Positions 1 through 7,508 of a DNA stretch of 51,938 nucleotides are shown one piece after another (within the stretch, counting starts at the first letter, position 1; each line of letters begins with the position of its first letter). Both the position numbers and the translations under genes were made by a program. This DNA comes from an uncultured Lachnospiraceae bacterium (GTDB lineage: Bacteria; Bacillota; Clostridia; Lachnospirales; Lachnospiraceae). The stretch is taken from NCBI GenBank assembly GCA_910585205.1, contig CAJUCC010000078.1:1-51938 (forward strand). The letters are read 5' to 3'. Below the pieces are notes generated by a model. That model searched no databases. It was not told the DNA's origin and worked only from the letters and a program-made list of their open reading frames with translations.

Positions 1-267
1 CCTGATTGTCATCCGCCCATCCGGCAGGCTACTCTCACATTCCAGATGATATTTCTTCTTTTTCTTCCCATAGATTATAAAATTAGTATCTGTTATTCTT
101 TCCTTATCTGCTGTATCCTGTTGGTCAATAAAATGTTCGTTGGGATGAAACTCTATTATTTCATTTCCTGTATAGTCTTCCTTGAAAATCTCATTGATTA
201 CCGGAATAATCATCTGTCTGCAGTCATTTAAAATTGTCCGAAATGCTCCATCATATATATTTCCCAT
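1..267 (-). CDS. PD-(D/E)XK nuclease-family transposase-like protein (N-terminal part, cut by window edge)
   Basis: The first 89 codons are present, starting at an ATG at 267 with a consensus AGGAGG just upstream (about 272-279); the rest lies beyond the window. The N-terminus (MGNIYDGAFRTIL, then NEHFIDQQD and ERITDTNF) matches the large PD-(D/E)XK transposase-like family common in Lachnospiraceae. The likely catalytic signature is the Asp of TDTNF followed by the E-C-E-S of HLECES, a variant of the PD-(D/E)XK core in which ECQS is usual. Such proteins are often multicopy, Rpn-like and of uncertain activity. The gene is clearly more AT-rich than the protease gene beside it, which fits a mobile or acquired element. 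Whether the complete gene is intact cannot be judged here. Confidence 0.75.
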   Translation of the reverse strand, partial: MGNIYDGAFRTILNDCRQMIIPVINEIFKEDYTGNEIIEFHPNEHFIDQQDTADKERITDTNFIIYGKKKKKYHLECESSLPDGRMTIR

Positions 268-396
268 AAACAATCCTCCGTATTTCTTATTTGCATCATA
301 TCATTATCATACTGTATACACAACTATATTTGAAATACAATTTGCATTTTCTACATCACATAGGTTTAATTCATTCGATTTATCCTAAACTAACAC

Positions 397-448
397 ATAA
401 TAAGCACTTTATTCGACACAATGTACCACAAAATAAAGTGCTTATTAT
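397..448 (-). terminator. 17-bp AT-rich inverted repeat, probable terminator of the S8 protease gene
   Basis: Perfect 17-bp arms at 397-413 and 432-448 (ATAATAAGCACTTTATT and its complement) flank an 18-nt loop, 18 bp beyond the protease stop codon. The stem is AT-rich and no clean U-tract follows, so this is either a weak terminator or a remnant of a small mobile repeat. It separates the protease gene from the truncated transposase-like gene. Confidence 0.45.
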
Positions 449-466
449 CCCCAAATCCCCTCATTT

Positions 467-2218
467 CTACTTCGGTAGACTATTTTCGACACAAATCGAC
501 CCATACCCCACCAACGCATTCGGAAACGTATCAAATCCCGGCAGTTCTCTCGCCCCTCTCTGCAGATACGCCTTAACCTTCTGCCCATACAGATACGGGT
601 CATGCCCCATCACGATCCCCCACTCCATCAAAAGCGCTGCTGCCCCCGTCACAAAAGGAGCCGCAAACGAGGTCCCCGTCACCGCGCCCCGGCCGCCGCC
701 GGCCATAGCCGATACAATCCCCACCCCGGGAGCCACGAGATCCGGTTTCCCCTGCATCACGGCAATCCGCTGCCCGCCGGCGGCCGTGAGCGGATACCCT
801 CTGCCCGAAAAATCGGCATACGCATCGTTTTCCGTGTCATAAGCGCCGACCGTAATCACCCGCGGCGCAGTCGAGGGTATCGTAAGCGTAACGTCCGGCA
901 CCGGCCGATAAAACCGCGTATCCACGGAAACCGCACTCTGACTGGGCAGATACATACTGTAATCTCCCGTGACAATCCTGACCGGCGCCAGCGTAAATTT
1001 CCACACACCGCTGTTCACATACCGCCCCTGCGGTAAAAAATCCAGATAAATCTCCTGCTGCGCCGAATACGGCGTCGGCTCTCCGACATACAGAAGAATT
1101 TCCGTTTCCTCCAGCCGAATGCGCCGCATCCGCTCTCCGCCCACATCATCGGTAGAAAACAGCGCCGTTCTGCCTCCCGGAGAAACCAGCGTAATCCGAA
1201 ATACATCCGCATAGTTTTTCCAGAGCTGTACACTGAACGCCTGCTGATAATTCCCGACCGCCAGCTCCGTTTCCGTCCCCTGCGCGGCATTGCCGGACAC
1301 ATGCCCCATCGCGGCCCCCTCGTTTCCGCTCCCCACGCAGATTGCACACCGGCCGACTTCCGAGGCATTATCCAGAAAACGCTCCAGCAGGGAGGTGCCG
1401 TCATGAGAACCATACGTGTTGCCAAAGCTGATATTAACCGCAATCGGCTGCCGCATCGCAACCGCTTTTTTAACCAGATATGTTACGGCACGCATCAGTT
1501 CCGTTGTTCTCGGAAACGATTCTTCCCGGGGAATACCGAGTTTCACAATCACCAGTTTTCCCTTCGGCGCAACCCCCTCATTGCCGGCGGCAATCCCCGC
1601 CACCGCCGTACCATGACCGGTGACATCCCGTACCGGAATACCGGCCGCATCCGTACCGTCCTCCTCCCCGGACAGCGCCGCGTTTATCTGTTCCTCTGTA
1701 AATTCCACGCCAATCCGAAACCCTTCCGGCGCATACCAGCCCTTTTCCGCATCCGCCGTCAGGCTCTGATCCCAGAGCCAGGCAATCCTTGTGCTGCCGT
1801 CCGCATTGCGAAAATCAGGATGGCGGAAATCAATGCCCGAATCGGCAATGCCGATCAAAACCCCCGCCCCGCTCAGATCAGGCGGACGGATCGTCACCGG
1901 CAGAATACACGATGCCTGCTTTCCTGCAAATACCTGAAAATACAGCCGTTTCGGTTTTTCCACATACTCGATTTCTTCTATTTCCGACAAGACTGTCATT
2001 TTACTTTCGGGTACGGTCAAAATCGCATAGCCCGCCAGCAGGTATTCCACACCGATGGAAAGCTCTTCCAAAAAAAGAAGATCACCGTGATATTTCACGA
2101 TGACCTCCCATGTCTTTTCTTCTATATTAAAGCCCACATTCAAAATACCGGACTTCTCCCGTTCCTGCGGGGTGGCTTCCAGAGCCGCATTCAGCAATAG
2201 TTCCAGTTTTTCCGCCAT
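467..2218 (-). CDS. S8 family serine peptidase (subtilisin-like, Csp-type)
   Basis: 583-residue subtilase. The catalytic triad is complete: Asp126 in IADSGIDFRHPDF, His202 in DVTGHGTAVAGIAAG and Ser517 in GTSFAAPFVTG, with the oxyanion Asn299 in GSGNEG. About 100 residues precede the catalytic domain and look like a prodomain. A roughly 150-residue beta-rich insertion (about 300-450) separates Asn299 from the Ser motif, as in clostridial Csp-type germination proteases. There is no signal peptide or membrane segment, so the protein is cytoplasmic or spore-packaged. The start has a GGAAG site 8 nt upstream. It lies 86 bp downstream of htpG on the same strand and could be read with it; a GGCGGC-GCCGCC hairpin (2260-2274) without a U-tract lies between. 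Assignment to the subtilase family is certain; a germination role is inference. Confidence 0.9.
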   Translation of the reverse strand: MAEKLELLLNAALEATPQEREKSGILNVGFNIEEKTWEVIVKYHGDLLFLEELSIGVEYLLAGYAILTVPESKMTVLSEIEEIEYVEKPKRLYFQVFAGKQASCILPVTIRPPDLSGAGVLIGIADSGIDFRHPDFRNADGSTRIAWLWDQSLTADAEKGWYAPEGFRIGVEFTEEQINAALSGEEDGTDAAGIPVRDVTGHGTAVAGIAAGNEGVAPKGKLVIVKLGIPREESFPRTTELMRAVTYLVKKAVAMRQPIAVNISFGNTYGSHDGTSLLERFLDNASEVGRCAICVGSGNEGAAMGHVSGNAAQGTETELAVGNYQQAFSVQLWKNYADVFRITLVSPGGRTALFSTDDVGGERMRRIRLEETEILLYVGEPTPYSAQQEIYLDFLPQGRYVNSGVWKFTLAPVRIVTGDYSMYLPSQSAVSVDTRFYRPVPDVTLTIPSTAPRVITVGAYDTENDAYADFSGRGYPLTAAGGQRIAVMQGKPDLVAPGVGIVSAMAGGGRGAVTGTSFAAPFVTGAAALLMEWGIVMGHDPYLYGQKVKAYLQRGARELPGFDTFPNALVGYGSICVENSLPK

Positions 2219-2304
2219 AACAGCGCTTCCTTTTTTACTATACTGTATGCACCGCTCCGGCGGCAGTGCCGCCTGCCTTCGGATTCGCTGCTTTTTTAAC
2301 GCTC

Positions 2305-4464
2305 CTATTTCGTCAACAGCATCATAATGTCATTGCTCCTTGCGACGAACTTCGCCATTGCTTCCGGTTCCAGCGGCGCATGCTGCAACAGCGCCAGATC
2401 ATAAAGCTGTTCGCAGATCATCTTCACATTGGAGCCGTCCTGATGCTCCAGCACATATTTCACAAGCGGATGGGCGCTGTTCAGAATCAGGGTTTCCCCT
2501 TCCTTCCCGCCGAACATATTGGCATCCATACCCGGCATTGCATACATTTTCATCATATCCTGCATGCGCCGTGTCTCCTCGGACAGTGTAATCATGGAAG
2601 AAATCTTTTTGTTTTTCAGCTTTTCGACCGTGACCTTCAGGCCGTCCTTTTTCAGTGCCTTCTTAAAGATTTTTCCGATCTGTTCCGCCTGCTCTTCCAT
2701 CTCTTTGGCAGTCTTTTTACTTGTCTTTGCCTTGAATGTATCTGTCAGATCCGCGTCGATACGCTGGAATTTAATACCCTCGTTTTTCGACTCCAACTGC
2801 GAAATAAACGGCTGATCGATGTTGTGAGTCAGGATCACGGCATCCATTTTAGCGGCCTTGAACATACGGATATACTGTCCCTGCTGCTGTTCATCGGTCA
2901 CATAATAGATAACCTTTTCCTTCTTCCCGTCGGCATCTTCGCTGTCTTCGTCTTCCTCGTCGTCAAAATCGTCTTCCGCATCATCGTCTACGATTTCCGC
3001 TTCCACCGTTTCTCCGTTTTCATCCGTTGCCGTCCCTGCGGAATCCGCTTCCCCGCCGTCTTCAGCTACCGGCGCAGCTTCACCGTCCTCTTCCGCCGCC
3101 TGCGCTCCTTCGTTCTCATCCGCATCCGGATCGCTCTTGCCCACTTCCAGGCATTCCGGCAGTGTCAGGTATTTGCCGTCCAGATTTTTGAACAGAATGT
3201 AATCTGTCATCTTCTCGCAGAATTTATCATCTTTCAGGCAGCCGAATTTGATAAAGGGACTGATGTCATCCCAGTATTTTTCATACTCTTCTTTTTCCGT
3301 CTTGCACATACCGGACAGTTTGTCCGCCACTTTCCGGGAAATATAATCCGATATTTTTTTCACAAAACCGTCGTTCTGCAATGCGCTCCGGGATACATTC
3401 AACGGCAGATCCGGACAGTCGATAACCCCTTTCAGCAGCAGCAGAAATTCCGGGATCACCTCTTTGATATTATCCGCGATAAATACCTGATTGTTATACA
3501 GCTTGATCGTGCCCTCGATCGTCTCGTATTCCATATTGATCTTGGGGAAATAGAGAATCCCCTTCAGATGAAACGGATAATCCATATTCAGATGAATCCA
3601 AAACAACGGTTCCTTGTAATCCAGAAATACCTTGCGGTAAAATTCCAGATAATCTTCTTTGCTGCACTCGTTCGGATGCTTTGTCCACAGCGGCGTTGTG
3701 TCGTTCAACAGCTCCGGCCGCTTCGCAATTTTCAGCTTAACCGGATCGCCCTCTTTCTCCGGCTGAATCGTCTCCACAACCGTATCGCTCTCCAGCTTTT
3801 CCTCTTCATTGATCGTCTGGGTATCCGTCGTATCGGCTTTGGACAGATAAATTTCCGTCGGCATAAAGGAACAGTATTTCTGTACAATGCTCCGCGCCTC
3901 ATATTCATTGCAGAATTTCAGGCAGTCTTCATTCAGAAACAGCGTAATCTTTGTTCCCACATGATCCATCTCGCCGTCATCCATGGAAAATTCCGTACCG
4001 CCGTCGCATTCCCAGTGGACGGGAGCCGCACCCTCTTTCCAGGAGAGTGTATCGATATGCACCTCATCCGCCACCATAAAGGCCGAATAAAAGCCAAGCC
4101 CAAAATGCCCGATGATCTGATCGTCATTCGTCTTGTCTTTGTACTTTTCAATAAAATCCGCCGCACCCGAAAATGCGATCTGATTGATATACTCCTCCAC
4201 TTCATCCGCCGTCATACCCAGACCGTTGTCCACAAATGTCAGCGTTTTCTTTTCCGGGCTGACCACAACATCCACCCTGGCCTTATAATCGTCCGGCAGT
4301 GCATATTCTCCCATCATATCAAGTTTCTTTAACTTGGTAATGGCATCGCAGCCATTGGAGATCAGCTCCCGGAAAAAAATATCATGGTCAGAATACAACC
4401 ACTTCTTAATGATCGGAAAAATATTATCACTGTTAATTGACAGATTTCCCTGTCTTGCCGCCAT
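2305..4464 (-). CDS. htpG: Molecular chaperone HtpG (Hsp90) with an internal acidic insert
   Basis: 719-residue Hsp90 homologue. The N-terminal GHKL ATPase domain shows RELISNGCDAITK, the DNGLGM nucleotide motif and GHFGLGFYSAFMV. The middle domain carries NVSRSALQND and IYYVTDEQQQGQYIRMF. The ATG at 4464 is preferred because AAGGA lies 10 nt upstream; an in-frame GTG nine bases earlier (4473) has almost no spacing to that site. An uncommon run of about 70 Glu/Asp/Ala-rich residues (encoded at about 2925-3135) sits inside the middle domain just before the IYYVTDEQQQ strand, not in the usual N-M linker. Transcription is probably from the sigma-A promoter at 4528-4556 beside a perfect CIRCE element, implying HrcA heat-shock control. 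The subtilase gene follows downstream. Confidence 0.96.
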   Translation of the reverse strand: MAARQGNLSINSDNIFPIIKKWLYSDHDIFFRELISNGCDAITKLKKLDMMGEYALPDDYKARVDVVVSPEKKTLTFVDNGLGMTADEVEEYINQIAFSGAADFIEKYKDKTNDDQIIGHFGLGFYSAFMVADEVHIDTLSWKEGAAPVHWECDGGTEFSMDDGEMDHVGTKITLFLNEDCLKFCNEYEARSIVQKYCSFMPTEIYLSKADTTDTQTINEEEKLESDTVVETIQPEKEGDPVKLKIAKRPELLNDTTPLWTKHPNECSKEDYLEFYRKVFLDYKEPLFWIHLNMDYPFHLKGILYFPKINMEYETIEGTIKLYNNQVFIADNIKEVIPEFLLLLKGVIDCPDLPLNVSRSALQNDGFVKKISDYISRKVADKLSGMCKTEKEEYEKYWDDISPFIKFGCLKDDKFCEKMTDYILFKNLDGKYLTLPECLEVGKSDPDADENEGAQAAEEDGEAAPVAEDGGEADSAGTATDENGETVEAEIVDDDAEDDFDDEEDEDSEDADGKKEKVIYYVTDEQQQGQYIRMFKAAKMDAVILTHNIDQPFISQLESKNEGIKFQRIDADLTDTFKAKTSKKTAKEMEEQAEQIGKIFKKALKKDGLKVTVEKLKNKKISSMITLSEETRRMQDMMKMYAMPGMDANMFGGKEGETLILNSAHPLVKYVLEHQDGSNVKMICEQLYDLALLQHAPLEPEAMAKFVARSNDIMMLLTK

Positions 4465-4527
4465 ATCCTTCACGTCCTTTCTGCACTTTTATACGAATTC
4501 GTTCTCTGTGATACTCTGCTGTCTTCG

Positions 4528-4556
4528 ATTGTAATCCCCCCGGCCCCGGAAGTCAA
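4528..4556 (-). promoter_or_regulatory. Sigma-A promoter of htpG
   Basis: On the minus strand TTGACT (4551-4556) is followed after exactly 17 nt by TACAAT (4528-4533), close to consensus. The start point would be near 4521, giving a leader of about 57 nt to the htpG ATG. It lies 7 bp from the CIRCE element. Confidence 0.75.
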
Positions 4557-4563
4557 GAAAAAA

Positions 4564-4590
4564 TTAGCACTCATTTAAAAAGAGTGCTAA
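4564..4590 (-). promoter_or_regulatory. CIRCE element (HrcA operator)
   Basis: Perfect match to the CIRCE consensus: TTAGCACTC (4564-4572), a 9-nt spacer, GAGTGCTAA (4582-4590). HrcA dimers bind this repeat and repress class I heat-shock genes. It sits immediately upstream of the htpG -35 box, so htpG is the likely target; the divergent malic enzyme promoter is more than 110 bp away. The 315-bp htpG/malic-enzyme gap holds this operator and the two promoters and shows no other gene. Confidence 0.92.
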
Positions 4591-4705
4591 TAATACCGGA
4601 TAACCTTTGATTTTATCACCTTTTTCATAATTATAAATTTTTTCTAAATCGAGACTGCCGCAGGTTTTTCGTGTCAACCCTCCCTTTTTTCCCATAAAAC
4701 ATCTT

Positions 4706-4734
4706 TTGCCAAATCTGCCGAAGTATTATATAAT
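4706..4734 (+). promoter_or_regulatory. Sigma-A promoter of the malic enzyme operon
   Basis: TTGCCA (4706-4711), a 17-nt spacer and a perfect TATAAT (4729-4734). The start point would fall near 4741, which makes the in-frame ATG at 4744 almost leaderless and supports the ATG at 4780 as the true start of the gene. Confidence 0.7.
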
Positions 4735-4779
4735 AAAAGCCAAATGGAAAAAAACAGGATGACGAAAAGAGGAAATCAT

Positions 4780-5928
4780 ATGACAACAAACGAAAAAGCG
4801 TTACAGCTTCATGCGCAGTGGAACGGCAAGCTGGAAACCGTATCCAAAACGCCCGTGAAATCCAGAGAGGATCTGTCGCTTGCCTATACGCCCGGTGTGG
4901 CGGAGCCATGCAAAGTAATCGCCGATGACAGAGAAGCCGCATATCAGTATACGATCAAAGCCAATACCATCGCCGTCATCTCCGACGGCAGCGCCGTCCT
5001 GGGACTGGGCAATATCGGCCCCTACGCCGCTATGCCCGTTATGGAGGGCAAAGCCGTTCTGTTCAAGGAATTCGGCAATGTCAACGCCGTTCCCATCTGT
5101 CTCGATACGCAGGACACCGAAGAGATTATCCGCACCATTGTCAATATCGCACCGGCCTTCGGCGGCATCAATCTGGAAGACATCAGCGCGCCGCGCTGTT
5201 TTGAAATCGAAGAACGACTGAAAGAACTGCTGGATATTCCCGTCTTTCACGACGACCAGCACGGTACGGCCATCGTCGTACTGGCCGGCATCATCAATGC
5301 TCTGAAGGTTGTCAATAAGAAGAAAGAAGACTGCAAAGTCGTTGTAAACGGAGCCGGCAGTGCGGGTATCGCCATTACAAAGCTGCTCCTCACATATGGA
5401 TTTTCCAATGTTATCCTCTGCGACAAATCGGGTATTCTGACAAAGTCCAGCCCGGATCTGAATTTTATGCAGCGCAAACTGATGGAGAGCACCAACCCGC
5501 AGCAGGAAACCGGACATCTGGCAGACGCCATGAGACAGGCAGACATCTTTGTCGGCGTATCCGCTCCCGGTATTGTGACACAGGAAATGGCGGCATCCAT
5601 GAACGAAAACGCCATCTTATTTGCCATGGCCAACCCGGTGCCGGAGATTATGCCCGATCTGGCAAAGGCAGCCGGTGTCAGAATCGTCGGCACAGGCCGT
5701 TCCGATTTCCCCAATCAGGTCAACAATGTCGTGGCATTCCCCGGCATTTTCAGGGGCGCTCTCGAGGGACGCGCACCGCAGATCACCGAAAAAATGAAAC
5801 TGGCAGCCGCCCATGCGATTGCCGCTCTCGTGCCGGAAACCGATCTGAGCGATACCAATATCCTTCCGGAAGCATTCCGCCCGGAGGTGGCGCAGGTCGT
5901 TGCCGAGGCCGTAAAATCCAATATATGA
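4780..5928 (+). CDS. NAD(P)-dependent malic enzyme
   Basis: 382-residue short-form malic enzyme catalysing oxidative decarboxylation of malate to pyruvate. Visible hallmarks are the SLAYTPGVAEPC substrate motif with the catalytic Tyr, the Lys region EGKAVLFKEF, the metal-binding FHDDQHGTA and a Rossmann motif VVNGAGSAGIA. Length matches bacterial short malic enzymes without the phosphotransacetylase-like extension. The ATG at 4780 is chosen because AGAGGA lies 7 nt upstream and the promoter rules out the earlier ATG. Its TGA overlaps the ATG of the next gene (ATGA at 5925-5928), so the radical SAM gene and probably the DUF4364 gene are co-transcribed. NAD versus NADP preference cannot be read with confidence. 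Confidence 0.93.
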   Translation: MTTNEKALQLHAQWNGKLETVSKTPVKSREDLSLAYTPGVAEPCKVIADDREAAYQYTIKANTIAVISDGSAVLGLGNIGPYAAMPVMEGKAVLFKEFGNVNAVPICLDTQDTEEIIRTIVNIAPAFGGINLEDISAPRCFEIEERLKELLDIPVFHDDQHGTAIVVLAGIINALKVVNKKKEDCKVVVNGAGSAGIAITKLLLTYGFSNVILCDKSGILTKSSPDLNFMQRKLMESTNPQQETGHLADAMRQADIFVGVSAPGIVTQEMAASMNENAILFAMANPVPEIMPDLAKAAGVRIVGTGRSDFPNQVNNVVAFPGIFRGALEGRAPQITEKMKLAAAHAIAALVPETDLSDTNILPEAFRPEVAQVVAEAVKSNI

Positions 5929-6950
5929 GCCGTTCCGTGCAGTCCGCCCGCCCCGCGCTCTGGCTTGACAAACCATATTATTCGCTGCATGCATACTGCC
6001 GGCATACTTTTGACGAAAAACTGTACAAAATCGCACTCAATGCCGGCATGACATGCCCGAACCGCGACGGACTTCTGGACACCCGGGGCTGCATTTTCTG
6101 CAGTGCGGGCGGCAGCGGTGAATTTGCGGTCAACACGGAAGGCCGTTCCATCGCGCAGCAGATCCGCTGCGGTATCGATCTCTTTCAGGGCAAACGGACC
6201 GGCACACGGTTTATCGCCTATTTCCAGGCTTTTACCAATACATATGCCCCTGTCTCCCGTCTGCGTATGCTGTTTACACAGGCGCTGGAGGCACCGCAGA
6301 TCGCAGGCATCTCGATTGCCACCCGGCCGGACTGTCTGCCGGAAGAGGTTCTCACTCTGCTCACTGATCTGCGGCAGACGTTTCCCGGTAAATTTATCTG
6401 GCTGGAACTGGGACTGCAGACCGTCCATCCGCAGACAGCGGCCTATATCCGCAGAGGCTATCCGCTCTCCTGTTTTACCGACGCCGTACACAGACTGCAC
6501 CTGCGCCGTCTGCCCGTTATCGTACATACGATACTCGGCCTGCCCGGCGAAAACCGGCAGCATATATATGAAACCATTTGTTTTCTCAATACACTGCCCG
6601 TTTTCGGCGTCAAACTGCAGCTTTTGCATGTTCTGGAGGGTACCGATCTGGCCGCGGATTACCGCGCGGGCATGTTTCGGCTCCCTGACCAGGAATGTTA
6701 TACCGATCTGGTAATCGGCGCGCTGGAGCGTCTTTCGCCCAATATCGTCGTACACCGTATAACGGGCGACGGTCCGAAAGATTTACTGATCGCCCCCAAA
6801 TGGAGCCTTCACAAGAGAAATGTCCTCAACCGGATCCATCAGGAAATGCGCCGGCGGGATACATGGCAGGGAAATATGCGCCGACGGACAGGTCTGTGCC
6901 GGAAGGCCGGAAAGGAACCGTATGAAACAGGAATCGTTCACCCTCTATAA
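5925..6950 (+). CDS. TIGR01212 family radical SAM protein (YtqA/YhcC-like)
   Basis: 341 residues. The iron-sulfur cysteines are C44, C56 and C59 in CPNRDGLLDTRGCIFC, the wide Cx11CxxC spacing typical of the TIGR01212/YhcC family, followed by the glycine-rich SAGGSGEF. Other family features are ATRPDCLPEEV, LELGLQTVH and HTILGLPGE. The family is widespread and its substrate is, as far as I know, not settled; a tRNA or nucleic-acid target has been suggested from related radical SAM enzymes. The start overlaps the malic enzyme stop codon and the 3' end overlaps the next gene by 29 bp, so translation is probably coupled. Nothing suggests truncation. Confidence 0.88.
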   Translation: MSRSVQSARPALWLDKPYYSLHAYCRHTFDEKLYKIALNAGMTCPNRDGLLDTRGCIFCSAGGSGEFAVNTEGRSIAQQIRCGIDLFQGKRTGTRFIAYFQAFTNTYAPVSRLRMLFTQALEAPQIAGISIATRPDCLPEEVLTLLTDLRQTFPGKFIWLELGLQTVHPQTAAYIRRGYPLSCFTDAVHRLHLRRLPVIVHTILGLPGENRQHIYETICFLNTLPVFGVKLQLLHVLEGTDLAADYRAGMFRLPDQECYTDLVIGALERLSPNIVVHRITGDGPKDLLIAPKWSLHKRNVLNRIHQEMRRRDTWQGNMRRRTGLCRKAGKEPYETGIVHPL

Positions 6951-7437
6951 GCTGATTGTTCTGTATATGCTGAGCCGGGTTTCCTTCCCTCTCACCAGAG
7001 CACAGGTCAGCGACTTTATTCTGCAAAAAGAATACACCGGCTTTCTCACCCTGCAGCAGGCATTTTCCGAACTGCGGGAGGCGAATCTGATTTCCGAAAA
7101 ATCCATGCGCAACCGTACTTACCTGATGCTGACCGATGCCGGACGGGAAACGCTGCGGTTTTTCGGCAGCCGTATTCACTATGGCATCAAAGAAGATGTG
7201 GATCACTACCTGACCGAAAAGGAGATCGACCTGCGCAACGAAGTCTCCATTCAGGCCGCCTACCGCAAATCCGCGGAAGGAGAATTTGTCGCCACCGTGA
7301 CGGCAAAGGAAAACGGCAGCGACCTTATTACCGTCTCCCTGACCGTACCGCTCGAAGAGATGGCCGCGAAAATCTGCGATAACTGGCAGGAGCGGAATCA
7401 GGAAATTTACCGGTACCTGACAGAGATGTTATTTTAA
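6922..7437 (+). CDS. DUF4364 family protein (winged-helix-like)
   Basis: 171 residues. The N-terminal 90 residues (TLYKLIVLYMLSRV, TLQQAFSELREANLISEKSM, TYLMLTDAGRETL) read as a winged-helix DNA-binding domain of the DUF4364 type that is common in clostridia. The C-terminal part is a beta-rich domain of unknown role. The ATG at 6922 is preferred over upstream in-frame codons because AAAGGAA lies 5 nt ahead and the conserved sequence begins here. It overlaps the radical SAM gene by 29 bp and ends the malic enzyme operon. Its targets are unknown; a local regulatory role is only inference. Confidence 0.8.
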   Translation: MKQESFTLYKLIVLYMLSRVSFPLTRAQVSDFILQKEYTGFLTLQQAFSELREANLISEKSMRNRTYLMLTDAGRETLRFFGSRIHYGIKEDVDHYLTEKEIDLRNEVSIQAAYRKSAEGEFVATVTAKENGSDLITVSLTVPLEEMAAKICDNWQERNQEIYRYLTEMLF

Positions 7438-7508
7438 CAGACAGACTGCCGGCACAGCCTGACAAAACCCATATCGAAAAAAGAAACCATTGTAAAAGGA
7501 GCACCGAA

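Noticed and set aside
2266..4332. A 688-codon open frame on the plus strand opposite htpG
   Set aside because: It has no ribosome site, its product is low-complexity Phe/His/Arg-rich, and the opposite strand encodes a complete HtpG. It is a shadow of htpG codon bias.
4573..4590. CIRCE as operator for the malic enzyme gene
   Set aside because: It is more than 110 bp upstream of that promoter but 7 bp from the htpG -35 box.
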